A stretch of DNA of 10,728 nt from Gammaproteobacteria bacterium (lineage in GTDB: Bacteria > Pseudomonadota > Gammaproteobacteria > UBA6429), in NCBI GenBank assembly GCA_003232015.1, contig QIKU01000121.1, forward strand, positions 1-10,728, written 5' to 3'. Below are positions 1-7,650 of the stretch, piece after piece; positions within the stretch are counted from its first letter, which is position 1; each line of letters begins with the position of its first letter. Made by a program: the position numbers and the translations under genes. The notes under the pieces are model-generated. The model saw only the letters and a program-made list of their open reading frames with translations. It searched no databases and was not told the DNA's origin.

Positions 1-632
1 AATATACCCAGCCCGCGAACCTCAATAAAGTCTTTTAATATTTCCGGACACTTGCCGGAAATGGTATCAGGTGCAACCTTTCTGAATTCAATAATATCAT
101 CCGCAATAAGACGACTACCGCGCGTGACCAGCTCAAGGGCTAATTCGCTTTTACCAATGCCACTGAGCCCGCCAAGCAGGACGCCGACACCCAGTACTTC
201 GAGATAAACGCCGTGTAAGGTGATATATTCACTTAGATGGTCGGCGAGGTAATATTGAATAACTTCAATAATCTGGTTGCTGTTTTTGCTCGATTGAACT
301 AACGCTGTTTGTGTTTTGTTTGCAAGTTTAATGATTTCTGCGGGTGTTTCAAGATCATTACCTATAATTACCAGCGCAGGTCTGGACGAGAACAGATGTT
401 CGATGGCATCGTTGAAAGAGTTTTTTCCCAGACTTTTAAGGTATTGCAGCTCGGTTTCGCCTATTACCTGTATCTGGTTTGGTCGAACTAAATTAAGAAA
501 ACCGATAAAAAGGGTGGGATGTTGTTCTGACTGGCAAAGTGTTTGTTGCTGATTTTTTTTGCCACAAACCCATTTGAAGTTTAGTTTGTCACAGTGTGCG
601 CTAAATATGTCGTTTACTGTGATAGCAGGCAT
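1..632 (-). CDS. hprK: HPr kinase/phosphorylase (HprK), 3' end missing
   Basis: Bifunctional enzyme that phosphorylates and dephosphorylates the seryl site of HPr in the phosphotransferase system. Translating the minus strand from an ATG at 630-632 gives 210 residues, open to the left edge. The family is about 310 residues, so roughly the last 100 are outside the window. An N-terminal domain (about 1-125) precedes the kinase core: conserved His140 in TLHGV, the P-loop GLSGIGKS (155-162), the acidic pair D178-D179, and the family signature EVRGLGI (204-210) at the very edge. It starts 11 nt after the ptsN stop, so the two are probably co-transcribed. No good Shine-Dalgarno is seen; the start is chosen because the N-terminus aligns with the family and no better in-frame start exists. 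Enteric bacteria lack HprK and carry rapZ in this position. Recognition comes from motifs and is secure. Confidence 0.93.
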   Translation of the reverse strand, partial: MPAITVNDIFSAHCDKLNFKWVCGKKNQQQTLCQSEQHPTLFIGFLNLVRPNQIQVIGETELQYLKSLGKNSFNDAIEHLFSSRPALVIIGNDLETPAEIIKLANKTQTALVQSSKNSNQIIEVIQYYLADHLSEYITLHGVYLEVLGVGVLLGGLSGIGKSELALELVTRGSRLIADDIIEFRKVAPDTISGKCPEILKDFIEVRGLGI

Positions 633-643
633 GACATTGTGGG

Positions 644-1105
644 TTAGTGTGATTTCTGCCAGTCATCAAAGGCTGTTTGCACCTCATCTGCGGTATTGGC
701 ATGGCGCAGATTTTCCCGTATTTCCTCATCATTAAGCATATTGGCAAGCAGAGCAAGTGTTTGTAAATGCTCTTCTTCTGCGTTTTCAGGCACCAGCAGC
801 GCAAACATCAGGTCAACCGGTTTTTTGTCGAGGGAATCAAAGTCAATTCCTGATTTTAGCTTTATAAAGGCACCGCGCGTGGTATTAATGTTCTTTAGTC
901 GGCCATGAGGTATGGCAACGCCGTAGCCCAGGCCTGTTCCGCCAAGTCGCTCTCTGGCGATAAGGCTGTCAAACACATCATTAGCCGTAATACCTTCGCA
1001 GTTCTTTGATATTAGCTGACTCAGTGCTTCAAATGCGCGTTTTTTGCTATTGGCTTCAACGTTGCAAAGAACGCGATCAGTTTGAATAAATTCACTCACT
1101 TGCAT
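644..1105 (-). CDS. ptsN: PTS IIA-like nitrogen regulatory protein (EIIA-Ntr)
   Basis: Cytoplasmic phosphoacceptor of the nitrogen-related phosphotransferase system. In the family it is phosphorylated through EI-Ntr and NPr or HPr, and acts by regulating partner proteins rather than by transporting sugar. The 153-residue product is one PTS EIIA type-2 domain. The phosphorylated histidine is H67 in VAIPHGR, and the second conserved histidine is H113 in EEHLQTLALL. Length matches the family (E. coli about 163). It lies 100 nt downstream of hpf and 11 nt upstream of hprK. The ribosome-binding site is weak (AAG about 9 nt before the ATG). The pairing with hprK suggests that HPr-Ser phosphorylation and PtsN phosphorylation are linked here; that link is inferred from neighbourhood. 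Confidence 0.95.
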   Translation of the reverse strand: MQVSEFIQTDRVLCNVEANSKKRAFEALSQLISKNCEGITANDVFDSLIARERLGGTGLGYGVAIPHGRLKNINTTRGAFIKLKSGIDFDSLDKKPVDLMFALLVPENAEEEHLQTLALLANMLNDEEIRENLRHANTADEVQTAFDDWQKSH

Positions 1106-1151
1106 TTAAATCTTAACCCTTCTGTTTTTATTATCTGTTGGTATTATTTTG

Positions 1152-1180
1152 GCCGGTATTCGAGTGTTCGAATTACCGGC
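1152..1180. other. Inverted repeat (hairpin) between hpf and ptsN
   Basis: The arms are 1152-1163 and 1168-1180, separated by a 4-nt loop, and pair over 12 base pairs with one bulged base. The arms are built around GCCGGTA and TACCGGC. In the minus-strand transcript the hairpin is followed by CAAAATAAT, with no U tract, so it is not a standard terminator for the operon. Read on the plus strand it is followed by only four T. It may be a processing or stability element in the hpf-ptsN mRNA; that role is inference. Confidence 0.55.
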
Positions 1181-1205
1181 TTTTGATAATAAAGCGAGAC
1201 GGATT

Positions 1206-1547
1206 TTATTCCTCTTCTGTCGCACCGTCTACCTGTTTTTGTTGTCGCCCAGATTGTTTGTGGTGGTTGGTGATTTTTTCTTTGTACTTTTTAATTTGGC
1301 GATCCAGTTTGTCGGTTAATGAATCAATGGCGGCATACATATCGGTATTTTCGGACTCGGCATGCACGCTGGTGCCGCTTAAATGGAGTGTTGCTTCTGC
1401 TTTTTGGCGTAATTTCTCAATGCTGAGAATGACGTTTACCTTAGACATATGGTCAAAGTGGCGTTCTAGCCTGCCAAATTTTGATGACACATACTGGTGT
1501 AGAGAATCTGTAACATCAACGTGATGACCGCTTACATTTAATTGCAT
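1206..1547 (-). CDS. hpf: Ribosome hibernation promoting factor, short type
   Basis: Small cytoplasmic protein that binds the 30S subunit in stationary phase and helps form inactive 100S ribosome dimers. The 113-residue product begins MQLNVSGHHVDVTD, the usual start of the HPF/YfiA domain, and includes SSKFGRLERHF and the helix DMYAAIDSLTDKLDRQIKKY. The domain ends near residue 95. The remaining tail is polar, Gln-rich and ends in three glutamates. The protein is longer than E. coli HPF (95 residues) but far shorter than the long HPF of about 190. The start is well fixed by an AAGGAG ribosome-binding site. It follows rpoN by 61 nt, the usual location in gammaproteobacteria. Confidence 0.95.
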   Translation of the reverse strand: MQLNVSGHHVDVTDSLHQYVSSKFGRLERHFDHMSKVNVILSIEKLRQKAEATLHLSGTSVHAESENTDMYAAIDSLTDKLDRQIKKYKEKITNHHKQSGRQQKQVDGATEEE

Positions 1548-1554
1548 ATGTTTT

Positions 1555-1560
1555 CTCCTT
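1555..1560 (-). promoter_or_regulatory. Strong ribosome binding site of hpf
   Basis: The minus strand reads AAGGAG followed by 7 nt and then the hpf ATG. This is the closest match to the Shine-Dalgarno consensus in the window; most neighbouring genes have weak sites. It suggests hpf is translated more strongly than rpoN or ptsN from a shared message. Confidence 0.8.
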
Positions 1561-1584
1561 TTTAGACTACTGTTGTTTACTTTG

Positions 1585-1603
1585 CCGGTTGTTTTTTAAC
1601 CGG
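1585..1603. other. Short inverted repeat between rpoN and hpf
   Basis: The arms CCGGTT (1585-1590) and AACCGG (1598-1603) are perfect 6-bp complements around a 7-nt loop. No U tract follows in the minus-strand transcript, so this is unlikely to be a terminator. Like the larger hairpin on the other side of hpf it carries a CCGG core, so the hpf message may be bounded by two small hairpins. Function is not known. Confidence 0.45.
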
Positions 1604-1608
1604 GGTTG

Positions 1609-3084
1609 TTAAGTGAATTGTTTCCTTTCGTTAGATGAAGGGATGGATAACGATTCACGATATTTTGCGACGGTACGTCTTGCAACCTTGATACCCTGAT
1701 CAGCCAGAATATCGGCTAACTTACTGTCGCTTAAGGGTTTACTGTGGTTTTCGGCTGCAATGAGTTTTTTCAGCAAGGCGCGGATAGCGGTGGCGGAACA
1801 TTCACCACCACTAACGGTACTCACATGGCTGGAAAAAAAGTATTTAAGTTCAAATATGCCTCGTGGGGTATGCATGTATTTTTTGGTGGTGACACGTGAA
1901 ATGGTGGATTCATGCATGCTCACTTCTTCGGCAATGTCATGTAAAACCAGTGCTTTCATCGCTTCTTCGCCATGTTCCAGAAACCCCAACTGGCGATTAA
2001 CAATGCTGGTAGACACTTTTAGCAGGGTTTCATTGCGGCTTTGCAAGCTTTTAATAAACCAACGTGCTTCTTGCAGGTGGTTCTTCATATCGGTGTTGTC
2101 ACTGCTGTTATTCACCTTCTTGATCATGCTCGCATAATGGTTGTTTATACGTATTTTGGGGGCGGAATCAGCATTAAGTTCCACGACCCACTTATTTTTT
2201 TTCTTGCTCACAAAAACATCAGGCACAATATATTCCGGGTTACTGTCGGTAATATGGCTGCCGGGGCGTGGGTTCAGTGACTGAACCAGTGTAATCATCT
2301 CACGGAATTCAGGTTCAGAGATTTTCATCTGCCGCATAATTTGGGTGTAGTCACGATTCGCCAGTTGCTCAAAGTGCTGCTGTACCAGCTGTTTGGTCAT
2401 TTCCAGATAATCGGCGGTATTGTCCAGTTGGGCTAACTGGAGTATTAAACTTTCTTTAAGATCTCGTGCGGCAATGCCGGGTGGGTCAAAATTTTGTATC
2501 TGGTGTAAAACCGCAGCGACTTCATCGAGTTCAATTTCATATTCATCCTCCAGTCCCTGATGAATATCTTCAATGGTACTTTTTAAAAAACCGTCATCAT
2601 TGATTGAGTCGATAATGGCTTCTGCAATCATCGAGTCGGTATCACTAAAGGGGGTGAGTTCTCGCTGCCAGTTTAAGTGCTGTTGCAGGCTTTCACCGGT
2701 AATGGAAACTGGTTCAAAATCGCCTGTATCAGCGGGGACATTGCTGGTGGTTGGCAGGTGAGCCATTGAGTCATAAATATCTTCCCATACCGTATCGACG
2801 GGGAGCTCATCTGGAATGGTATTTTCTTCGTTTAACTTGCTTTCAAGGCTTGTTGATTCAGTGCTTCGGTCATCGCCATTTTTATTGGTACTCTCTGTAT
2901 TCTGGTTTTGTTCTGACGTTGCCGCAGTATCATCGGCAGCTTCCAGCATCATATTAGAGTCCAGTGCTTCCTGAATTTCATTACTTAACTCTACGGTTGA
3001 GAGTTGTAACAGGCGTATGGCCTGTTGGAGTTGGGGGGTCATCGTCAGCGACTGACCAATACGCAGTTGTAAACCTTGTTTCAT
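1609..3084 (-). CDS. rpoN: RNA polymerase sigma-54 factor
   Basis: Sigma factor that directs RNA polymerase to -24/-12 promoters and needs AAA+ activators to open DNA. The 491-residue product has all family regions. Gln/Leu-rich region I (1-50) includes [14 protein letters not shown], the part that contacts activators. Region II (about 50-105) is acidic and rich in Ser, Thr and Asn. The core-binding region follows. A helix-turn-helix segment lies at about 382-403, and the RpoN box [10 protein letters not shown] at 468-477 reads the -24 element. Length is close to E. coli (477). The start is supported by [13 protein letters not shown], a standard N-terminus, although no clear Shine-Dalgarno is present. 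It sits 143 nt downstream of lptB and 61 nt upstream of hpf, as in many gammaproteobacteria. No convincing promoter was found in the upstream gap. Confidence 0.98.
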   Translation of the reverse strand: MKQGLQLRIGQSLTMTPQLQQAIRLLQLSTVELSNEIQEALDSNMMLEAADDTAATSEQNQNTESTNKNGDDRSTESTSLESKLNEENTIPDELPVDTVWEDIYDSMAHLPTTSNVPADTGDFEPVSITGESLQQHLNWQRELTPFSDTDSMIAEAIIDSINDDGFLKSTIEDIHQGLEDEYEIELDEVAAVLHQIQNFDPPGIAARDLKESLILQLAQLDNTADYLEMTKQLVQQHFEQLANRDYTQIMRQMKISEPEFREMITLVQSLNPRPGSHITDSNPEYIVPDVFVSKKKNKWVVELNADSAPKIRINNHYASMIKKVNNSSDNTDMKNHLQEARWFIKSLQSRNETLLKVSTSIVNRQLGFLEHGEEAMKALVLHDIAEEVSMHESTISRVTTKKYMHTPRGIFELKYFFSSHVSTVSGGECSATAIRALLKKLIAAENHSKPLSDSKLADILADQGIKVARRTVAKYRESLSIPSSNERKQFT

Positions 3085-3227
3085 ATAACGTTTATTTTAG
3101 CCCGAGTTTTTTTAAAGGATGAGAGTGTAGAAAGGTGTTTTTGAGTAAGGCTGTGTGCATTAGATCCGGCATTTTTATTACTGTTTAAGTGTAAGTCTAG
3201 CGCATATTTCAACAGATTGCAGAGTGA

Positions 3228-3953
3228 TTATAACTTGAAATTTTCACCTAAATAGACTTTACGCACTTGCTTATCCTGAAGTAAATGATCTGGATCACCT
3301 TGAGCAATAACTTCACCATTATTCATAATATAGGCACGTTGACAGATCCCGAGGGTTTCCCGTACGTTGTGGTCGGTAATGAGTACGCCAATATCCCGCT
3401 CTTTTAAATGTGAGATAATATTCTGGATATCAAGGATAGAAATGGGGTCTACGCCCGCGAAAGGCTCATCTAAAAGGATAAAGCGAGGTTCGGTAGCCAG
3501 AGCACGGGCAATTTCAACACGGCGGCGTTCGCCTCCGGAAAGGCTCATACCCATATTGGAGCGAATATGGCCAATGTGCAGCTCGTCCAGTAACTCTTCC
3601 AGTTTTTGTTGCTGTTGAAAGGGAGCCAACTCTTTACGTGTTTGTAATATGGCTAAAATATTGTCGGCGACAGAGAGTTTGCGGAAAATGGACGCTTCCT
3701 GAGGGAGGTAACCGATGCCTCGCTGCGCCCGTAAATGCATCGGGAGTTGGGTAATATCCTGATCATTGAGCTCAACTCGGCCGCTGTCGGATTTTATAAG
3801 GCCGACAACCATATAAAATGACGTTGTTTTACCCGCACCATTGGGGCCCAGCAGGCCAACCACTTCGCCACTGCTTATTTCGAGACTGACATTTTTTACC
3901 GTGTCACGTTTTTTGTAGCTTTTGCACAGATTAATTGCTTTTAGAGAGGCCAT
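3228..3953 (-). CDS. lptB: LPS export ABC transporter ATP-binding protein LptB
   Basis: Cytoplasmic ATPase of the LptB2FG complex, which extracts LPS from the inner membrane and drives it along the Lpt bridge. The 241-residue product is a single complete ABC domain: Walker [10 protein letters not shown] (36-44), Q-loop Gln85 in LPQE, signature LSGGE (138-142), Walker B FILLDE (158-163) with E163 as the catalytic base, and switch His195 in ITDHN. Length equals E. coli LptB (241). Its ATG directly abuts the lptA TAA with no spacer, so translation is probably coupled. lptF and lptG are not in the window, which is usual because they lie elsewhere in most genomes. Confidence 0.98.
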   Translation of the reverse strand: MASLKAINLCKSYKKRDTVKNVSLEISSGEVVGLLGPNGAGKTTSFYMVVGLIKSDSGRVELNDQDITQLPMHLRAQRGIGYLPQEASIFRKLSVADNILAILQTRKELAPFQQQQKLEELLDELHIGHIRSNMGMSLSGGERRRVEIARALATEPRFILLDEPFAGVDPISILDIQNIISHLKERDIGVLITDHNVRETLGICQRAYIMNNGEVIAQGDPDHLLQDKQVRKVYLGENFKL

Positions 3954-4466
3954 TTATTTTTTTGATTCTTCTTTGTCGGGTTCGATAACCGCGTGTACTC
4001 GATTTTTATCTCCAGCACCTTTTTGTGCTGTGATGGTACTGTTGCGAGTATTGTATTCAATTTGCTCCCCTTTGAGCAGGTTTTCACCCTGTGAAACCGA
4101 GGCATTCTGGCTTAAATAGACACGCTCATCGGCAGTAATGAATTCCATTTTACCGGCTTTTGCCCGCACAAGCTGTTCTACATTATCCTGTTGTTGCTGA
4201 AAACTGGCCGGTTTGCCTGTCACTATGATTTTACTGACTTTACCATCAGGTTGATGAATGACGATTTTGCTGCCTTTTAAAATAAGGCTGCCCTGGGTGA
4301 AAATAACATTGCCGTTATAAACGCTGACGCCGGCTTTTTCATTCATCGTAACATTGTCGGCTTTAATTTTGATGGGTTGGTTGCGATCACTCGATAAGGC
4401 AAAGCTGAGCGACGGTAACAGCAGTACGGATATGAGTAAAACCATAGATTTTCTAATTAGTAACAT
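3954..4466 (-). CDS. lptA: LPS transport periplasmic protein LptA
   Basis: Periplasmic bridge protein whose beta-jellyroll units carry LPS from LptC to LptD. Starting at the ATG at 4464-4466 the product is 170 residues: a signal peptide (1-23, LLISVLLLPSLSFA, cleavage after SFA) followed by an OstA/LptA domain (IKIKADNVTMNEKAG, VYNGNVIFTQGS, LLKGEQIEYNTRN) and a charged C-terminus. The frame is open 14 codons further upstream (to 4508). The inner start is preferred because it puts the signal peptide at the N-terminus and has GAAGGG 7 nt ahead. With this start it overlaps the end of lptC by 14 nt. The length is slightly below E. coli LptA (185). Confidence 0.95.
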   Translation of the reverse strand: MLLIRKSMVLLISVLLLPSLSFALSSDRNQPIKIKADNVTMNEKAGVSVYNGNVIFTQGSLILKGSKIVIHQPDGKVSKIIVTGKPASFQQQQDNVEQLVRAKAGKMEFITADERVYLSQNASVSQGENLLKGEQIEYNTRNSTITAQKGAGDKNRVHAVIEPDKEESKK

Positions 4467-5022
4467 TATAAAACCCTTCAACATTGGACAATAATTCAAG
4501 TCGACCATCGGCTAAGTATACACGCATCCCAATGGCTTTTAATCGATGTTTTCCTGTTTGAATAAAAACTGCCTCGCGTGTTTCGGCATAATCAAGGTCG
4601 GTTTTTATGGTTAAGTTGCTGGTATCCAGTTTTACTTCGGGTTCGGTTTTACTGCGTGGGCGATGCATCGAAACTTTACCATTAAGATAAATAAGAGTGC
4701 CCTTATTTAAAACCCGAGCCTGTTTGGCTTTTACATACCACGGGCTGAGTTTTTCACGAAATAATTCTATATTGGGCAGTGTAATATCAATGCTGCGATC
4801 GTCAGGGAAGTGTTCGAGTCGGGTGCCGGTTAAAATATAATGTGGCTTGCCTTCTTTATCCATAACGGTGGCATTAAAGTTGGTCAGGAAATAATCCATA
4901 TCATGGCGGGGTGGTTTTATCAGGCTAAACGGTTCTACTTCTACCTTTTGTAATAACCAGCTACTGGTTGCGGCAACCGCAACCACAATAACCAAAATCA
5001 GAATGTAGCCTAATCGATTCAT
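4453..5022 (-). CDS. lptC: LPS export protein LptC
   Basis: Bitopic inner-membrane protein that passes LPS from LptB2FG to LptA. The 189-residue product has one N-terminal membrane anchor (about 5-24, ILILVIVVAVAATSSWLL) and a periplasmic domain of the LptC/YrbK type, with FNATVMDKEGKPHYILTG and AIGMRVYLADGRLELL near the end. Length agrees with E. coli (191). It begins 10 nt after the kdsC stop without an obvious Shine-Dalgarno and overlaps lptA by 14 nt. LptC is poorly conserved in sequence; the identification rests on topology, the N-terminal motif and its place between kdsC and lptA. Confidence 0.95.
   Translation of the reverse strand: MNRLGYILILVIVVAVAATSSWLLQKVEVEPFSLIKPPRHDMDYFLTNFNATVMDKEGKPHYILTGTRLEHFPDDRSIDITLPNIELFREKLSPWYVKAKQARVLNKGTLIYLNGKVSMHRPRSKTEPEVKLDTSNLTIKTDLDYAETREAVFIQTGKHRLKAIGMRVYLADGRLELLSNVEGFYNVTN
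4474..4479 (-). promoter_or_regulatory. Ribosome binding site fixing the lptA start
   Basis: The minus strand reads GAAGGG, then 7 nt, then the ATG at 4464-4466. The site lies inside the end of lptC. It favours this start over the earlier in-frame ATG codons at 4508 and 4484, which would place non-signal sequence before the hydrophobic core. Confidence 0.7.
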
Positions 5023-5032
5023 TTAGGACGGT

Positions 5033-5578
5033 TCATTTTGAGAATGAGTGGAGTTGTTCATCCAATGTATTTTGTGCTTGCATAATCAGTTCACAAACAT
5101 TGCGAGCGGCACCGCGGCCACCGTTTAAAGGGGTTTGCCAGTGAGCCTGTGTTAAGACCAGAGGGTGCGCATCTTTAACAGTAATGGATAAACCCACTTT
5201 GTTCATCACCGGCAGGTCGACCACGTCATCGCCAACAAAGGCAGTTTGTTCATAATTCAAATTGAGTTTTTTTATCAGGTCATCGAAAGCATTGAGTTTG
5301 TCGAGTCGCCCCTGATAAAGATGGTCGATGCCTAAACTGTCCATGCGGTGCTTAACAAGACTGGAGTTACGTGCGGTAATAATGCCGATTTGCACACCGG
5401 TGCGCATAAGTAGTTTCATGCCCAGGCCATCTTTTGCATAAAAGGCTTTGTATTCTTCGCCGTTGTCACCATAAAATAAACTGCCATCGGTTAAAACACC
5501 GTCGACATCAAAAACGACCAGTTTGATTTTTTTAGCACGTTGCAGAATTTCTTTCATCGTGGTTTCTTTGTAATTCAT
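5033..5578 (-). CDS. kdsC: KDO-8-phosphate phosphatase KdsC
   Basis: HAD-superfamily phosphatase that hydrolyses KDO-8-phosphate to free KDO, the third step of the pathway. The 181-residue product carries motif I FDVDGVLTDG with nucleophile D24 and acid/base D26, motif II Thr68 in IITARNS, Lys94, and motif III GDDVVD with D117 and D118. It has no cap domain, as expected for the C0 type that works as a tetramer. Length is close to E. coli (188). The start is uncertain: the first ATG (5578) has no good Shine-Dalgarno, and M8 (5557), preceded by a weak AAAGAAA, would give 174 residues and also fits the family. It is spaced 10 nt from both neighbours. Confidence 0.96.
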   Translation of the reverse strand: MNYKETTMKEILQRAKKIKLVVFDVDGVLTDGSLFYGDNGEEYKAFYAKDGLGMKLLMRTGVQIGIITARNSSLVKHRMDSLGIDHLYQGRLDKLNAFDDLIKKLNLNYEQTAFVGDDVVDLPVMNKVGLSITVKDAHPLVLTQAHWQTPLNGGRGAARNVCELIMQAQNTLDEQLHSFSK

Positions 5579-5588
5579 AGTGAAATGA

Positions 5589-6638
5589 TTATACAGGATT
5601 TGCCTGAGTCAGTTGGCTAAACTTTGCAGTGACATCGTCAACCGTGATCAAATTCATCGCCCAGTCATCGCGTACCCGCATTCCCCATTTAACTTGCTCC
5701 ACGCTGTGGTTGAATTTTTTTTGTATCGCCTCAGGATAACGGTTTACCGTCCATTGTTTGCTTAAATAGGGGCAGGCGCGATCGGGGTTAGTGCAGGCAT
5801 ACAGCCCGATAACCGGTGTGTTAACCGCCGTTGCCATATGCGCTGGGCCGGAGTCGGGGCTAATAACACAATAGGCATTTTTTAGCAGACTGAGTAATTG
5901 TTTTAAGTTTGTTTGGGCGGTTAAATTTAATGGTGGGTGTTTTGCCAGAACGGTAATTTTGTCGGCCATTTCTTTTTCAATATGGGAATGGCCACCGCTC
6001 AAAACAACCTGCATGCCATGTTGTTCATAAAGCCAGTCGGTAATGGCAGCATAGCCTTCAGCGCTCCAGTTACGGTAAGGCATACTGGAGCAGGGGCTGA
6101 TAACGACGTAATGTGTTTTATTATCAGGCAGGGTTAAATCTATTTTTCCGCTAACAGGAATATCCCACTGGTATTCATGCTGCGGGATCCCCAGTGTTTC
6201 AGTGAAGCCAAAAAAGCTGTCAATCACATGCTGTTTTTCTTTATACGCAATGGTTGTGTTACTGAATAACCATTGTAAATCTTTGGCTCTTTGTTTATCA
6301 AAGCCCAGTTTAATTTCACTTTTTACCAGCAAACTAATCAGGCTAGTGCGCATGGACATTTGCATATGCAACAAGGCATCGAACTTGGTGTTTTTTAATT
6401 GCTGATGAATATCTTTATAAGCTTTAAGGCCGTTTGATTTATCAAAAATTATAAAATTTATATCTTTAATTTCGTTGACGAGTGGGTATTCGGTTTTGCC
6501 GATTATCCATGTAAGTTTTGTTTCTGGCCAGTGTTTTTGTATTGTTCTAACAATAGGTAAGGTATGACAAATATCGCCAATGGCCGATAATCGTAATAAA
6601 CAAATGCTTTCAGGTGGTTGTTTGAACGGTAAAGGCAT
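5589..6638 (-). CDS. Glycosyltransferase family 9, heptosyltransferase-like
   Basis: Probable cytoplasmic LPS-core transferase of the ADP-heptose:LPS heptosyltransferase family (WaaC/WaaF/WaaQ, GT9). The 349-residue product has the GT-B layout. The N-terminal motif RLSAIGDICHTLPIV (16-30) contains D22, at the position of the catalytic Asp in this family. The C-terminal domain begins near VVISPCSSMPYRNW (178-191) and carries the nucleotide-sugar motif SPDSGPAHMATAV (260-272). Length matches WaaC/WaaF (320-350). It lies between kdsD (28 nt upstream) and kdsC (10 nt downstream), inside the KDO operon, whereas in E. coli heptosyltransferases are in the waa cluster. The sequence alone does not tell me whether it is heptosyltransferase I, II or a further core transferase, so no symbol is given. 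Confidence 0.9.
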   Translation of the reverse strand: MPLPFKQPPESICLLRLSAIGDICHTLPIVRTIQKHWPETKLTWIIGKTEYPLVNEIKDINFIIFDKSNGLKAYKDIHQQLKNTKFDALLHMQMSMRTSLISLLVKSEIKLGFDKQRAKDLQWLFSNTTIAYKEKQHVIDSFFGFTETLGIPQHEYQWDIPVSGKIDLTLPDNKTHYVVISPCSSMPYRNWSAEGYAAITDWLYEQHGMQVVLSGGHSHIEKEMADKITVLAKHPPLNLTAQTNLKQLLSLLKNAYCVISPDSGPAHMATAVNTPVIGLYACTNPDRACPYLSKQWTVNRYPEAIQKKFNHSVEQVKWGMRVRDDWAMNLITVDDVTAKFSQLTQANPV

Positions 6639-6666
6639 TAGCCTGGGGAGCCTGTTGTGGTTAATT

Positions 6667-7647
6667 TTAATTATTTTTTAATTGATAAAGCTGCAAGATA
6701 CCTTTTAGCTCGTTATTTTCGGCAACGATGACACTGGTAATTTTATTATCGAACATAATTTTTTCCGCATCAGCCACCATCATCGTCGGTTCAATAACTT
6801 TGGGGTTAGGTGTGAACAGGTCACTGGCTTTAAGTTGAAAAAAATTGTCCTGTTCTGAAGTCTGTTCTGAATCGACCATTGCGCGGCGGATATCCCCATC
6901 GGTAATCACCCCTTTAATTTTCTTGTCAGTGGTTTGTACAATCACCAGACCTAAGCGTGATTGTGAAACAGTATGTATAAGGTCGGTGATTTTTGTATCG
7001 GTGACACAAGTTGGTAATTCGGTTGTACGCATCAGATCTTTTACCTGGGTTAACAATTTTTTACCTAATGCACCACCAGGGTGATACAGCGCAAAATGCT
7101 CTGCCTGAAAGTTTCGCATTTTAATTAGCGTGGTCACAAAGGCATCGCCGATGACCAGTGCCACCGTTGTCGATGAGGTAGGTGCCAACCCGATAGGGCA
7201 GGCTTCTTTTGAGACTGCACCATCAATGTGTACGCTGGTATTTTTTGCCAACGTTGAGTCAGACCGGCCGGTAATGGAAATGGTTTTGTTACCGTGCTTG
7301 ATTAAGAATGGCATAATTTTCAGAATTTCGTCTGTTTCACCGGAATTGGACAGTAGAATAACAACATCATCTGCTTCAATCATACCCAGGTCACCATGGA
7401 AGGCTTCACCTGGATGAATAAAAAAACTCGGGGTGCCGGTGCTAGCCAGTGATGCGGCAATTTTTTGCGCAATAATCCCGGACTTGCCCATGCCAATTAA
7501 AATACATTTGCCTTTGGTTTCATAAATTAGTTTAACGGCACTGACAAAGCTGTTATCAATTCTGCTTTTAAGCTGTGCAAGTTCGTTGCATTCGATCTCA
7601 ATCGTTTGCTGTGCAAAATCAATAATGTCTTTATCAGACAACGGCAT
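6667..7647 (-). CDS. kdsD: D-arabinose-5-phosphate isomerase KdsD
   Basis: Aldose-ketose isomerase making arabinose-5-phosphate from ribulose-5-phosphate, the first committed step to KDO. The 326-residue product has an N-terminal SIS domain (about 35-185) with IGMGKSG and SNSGETDE, then two CBS domains (about 203-326, from DLMRTTELP onward, with GVITDGDIRRA in the first). The residues I recall as catalytic in E. coli KdsD (K59, E111, E152, H193) line up here as K55, E107, E148 and H189, a constant offset of four. Length equals E. coli (328). Its ATG lies 3 nt after the kdsA stop, so the two are probably translated together. Confidence 0.97.
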   Translation of the reverse strand: MPLSDKDIIDFAQQTIEIECNELAQLKSRIDNSFVSAVKLIYETKGKCILIGMGKSGIIAQKIAASLASTGTPSFFIHPGEAFHGDLGMIEADDVVILLSNSGETDEILKIMPFLIKHGNKTISITGRSDSTLAKNTSVHIDGAVSKEACPIGLAPTSSTTVALVIGDAFVTTLIKMRNFQAEHFALYHPGGALGKKLLTQVKDLMRTTELPTCVTDTKITDLIHTVSQSRLGLVIVQTTDKKIKGVITDGDIRRAMVDSEQTSEQDNFFQLKASDLFTPNPKVIEPTMMVADAEKIMFDNKITSVIVAENNELKGILQLYQLKNN

Positions 7648-7650
7648 GTT

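Noticed and set aside
601..804. Minus-strand 67-residue frame overlapping hprK and ptsN
   Set aside because: It lies out of frame within two recognised genes, has no conserved features and would need extensive overlap.
1152..1184. Plus-strand intrinsic terminator
   Set aside because: The hairpin is followed by only four T, and no plus-strand gene upstream would need it.
3085..3227. Promoter upstream of rpoN (TTGAAA, 17 nt, CTTAAA on the minus strand)
   Set aside because: The -10 matches only three of six bases and nothing else in the 143-nt gap supports it, so it is not listed as a feature.
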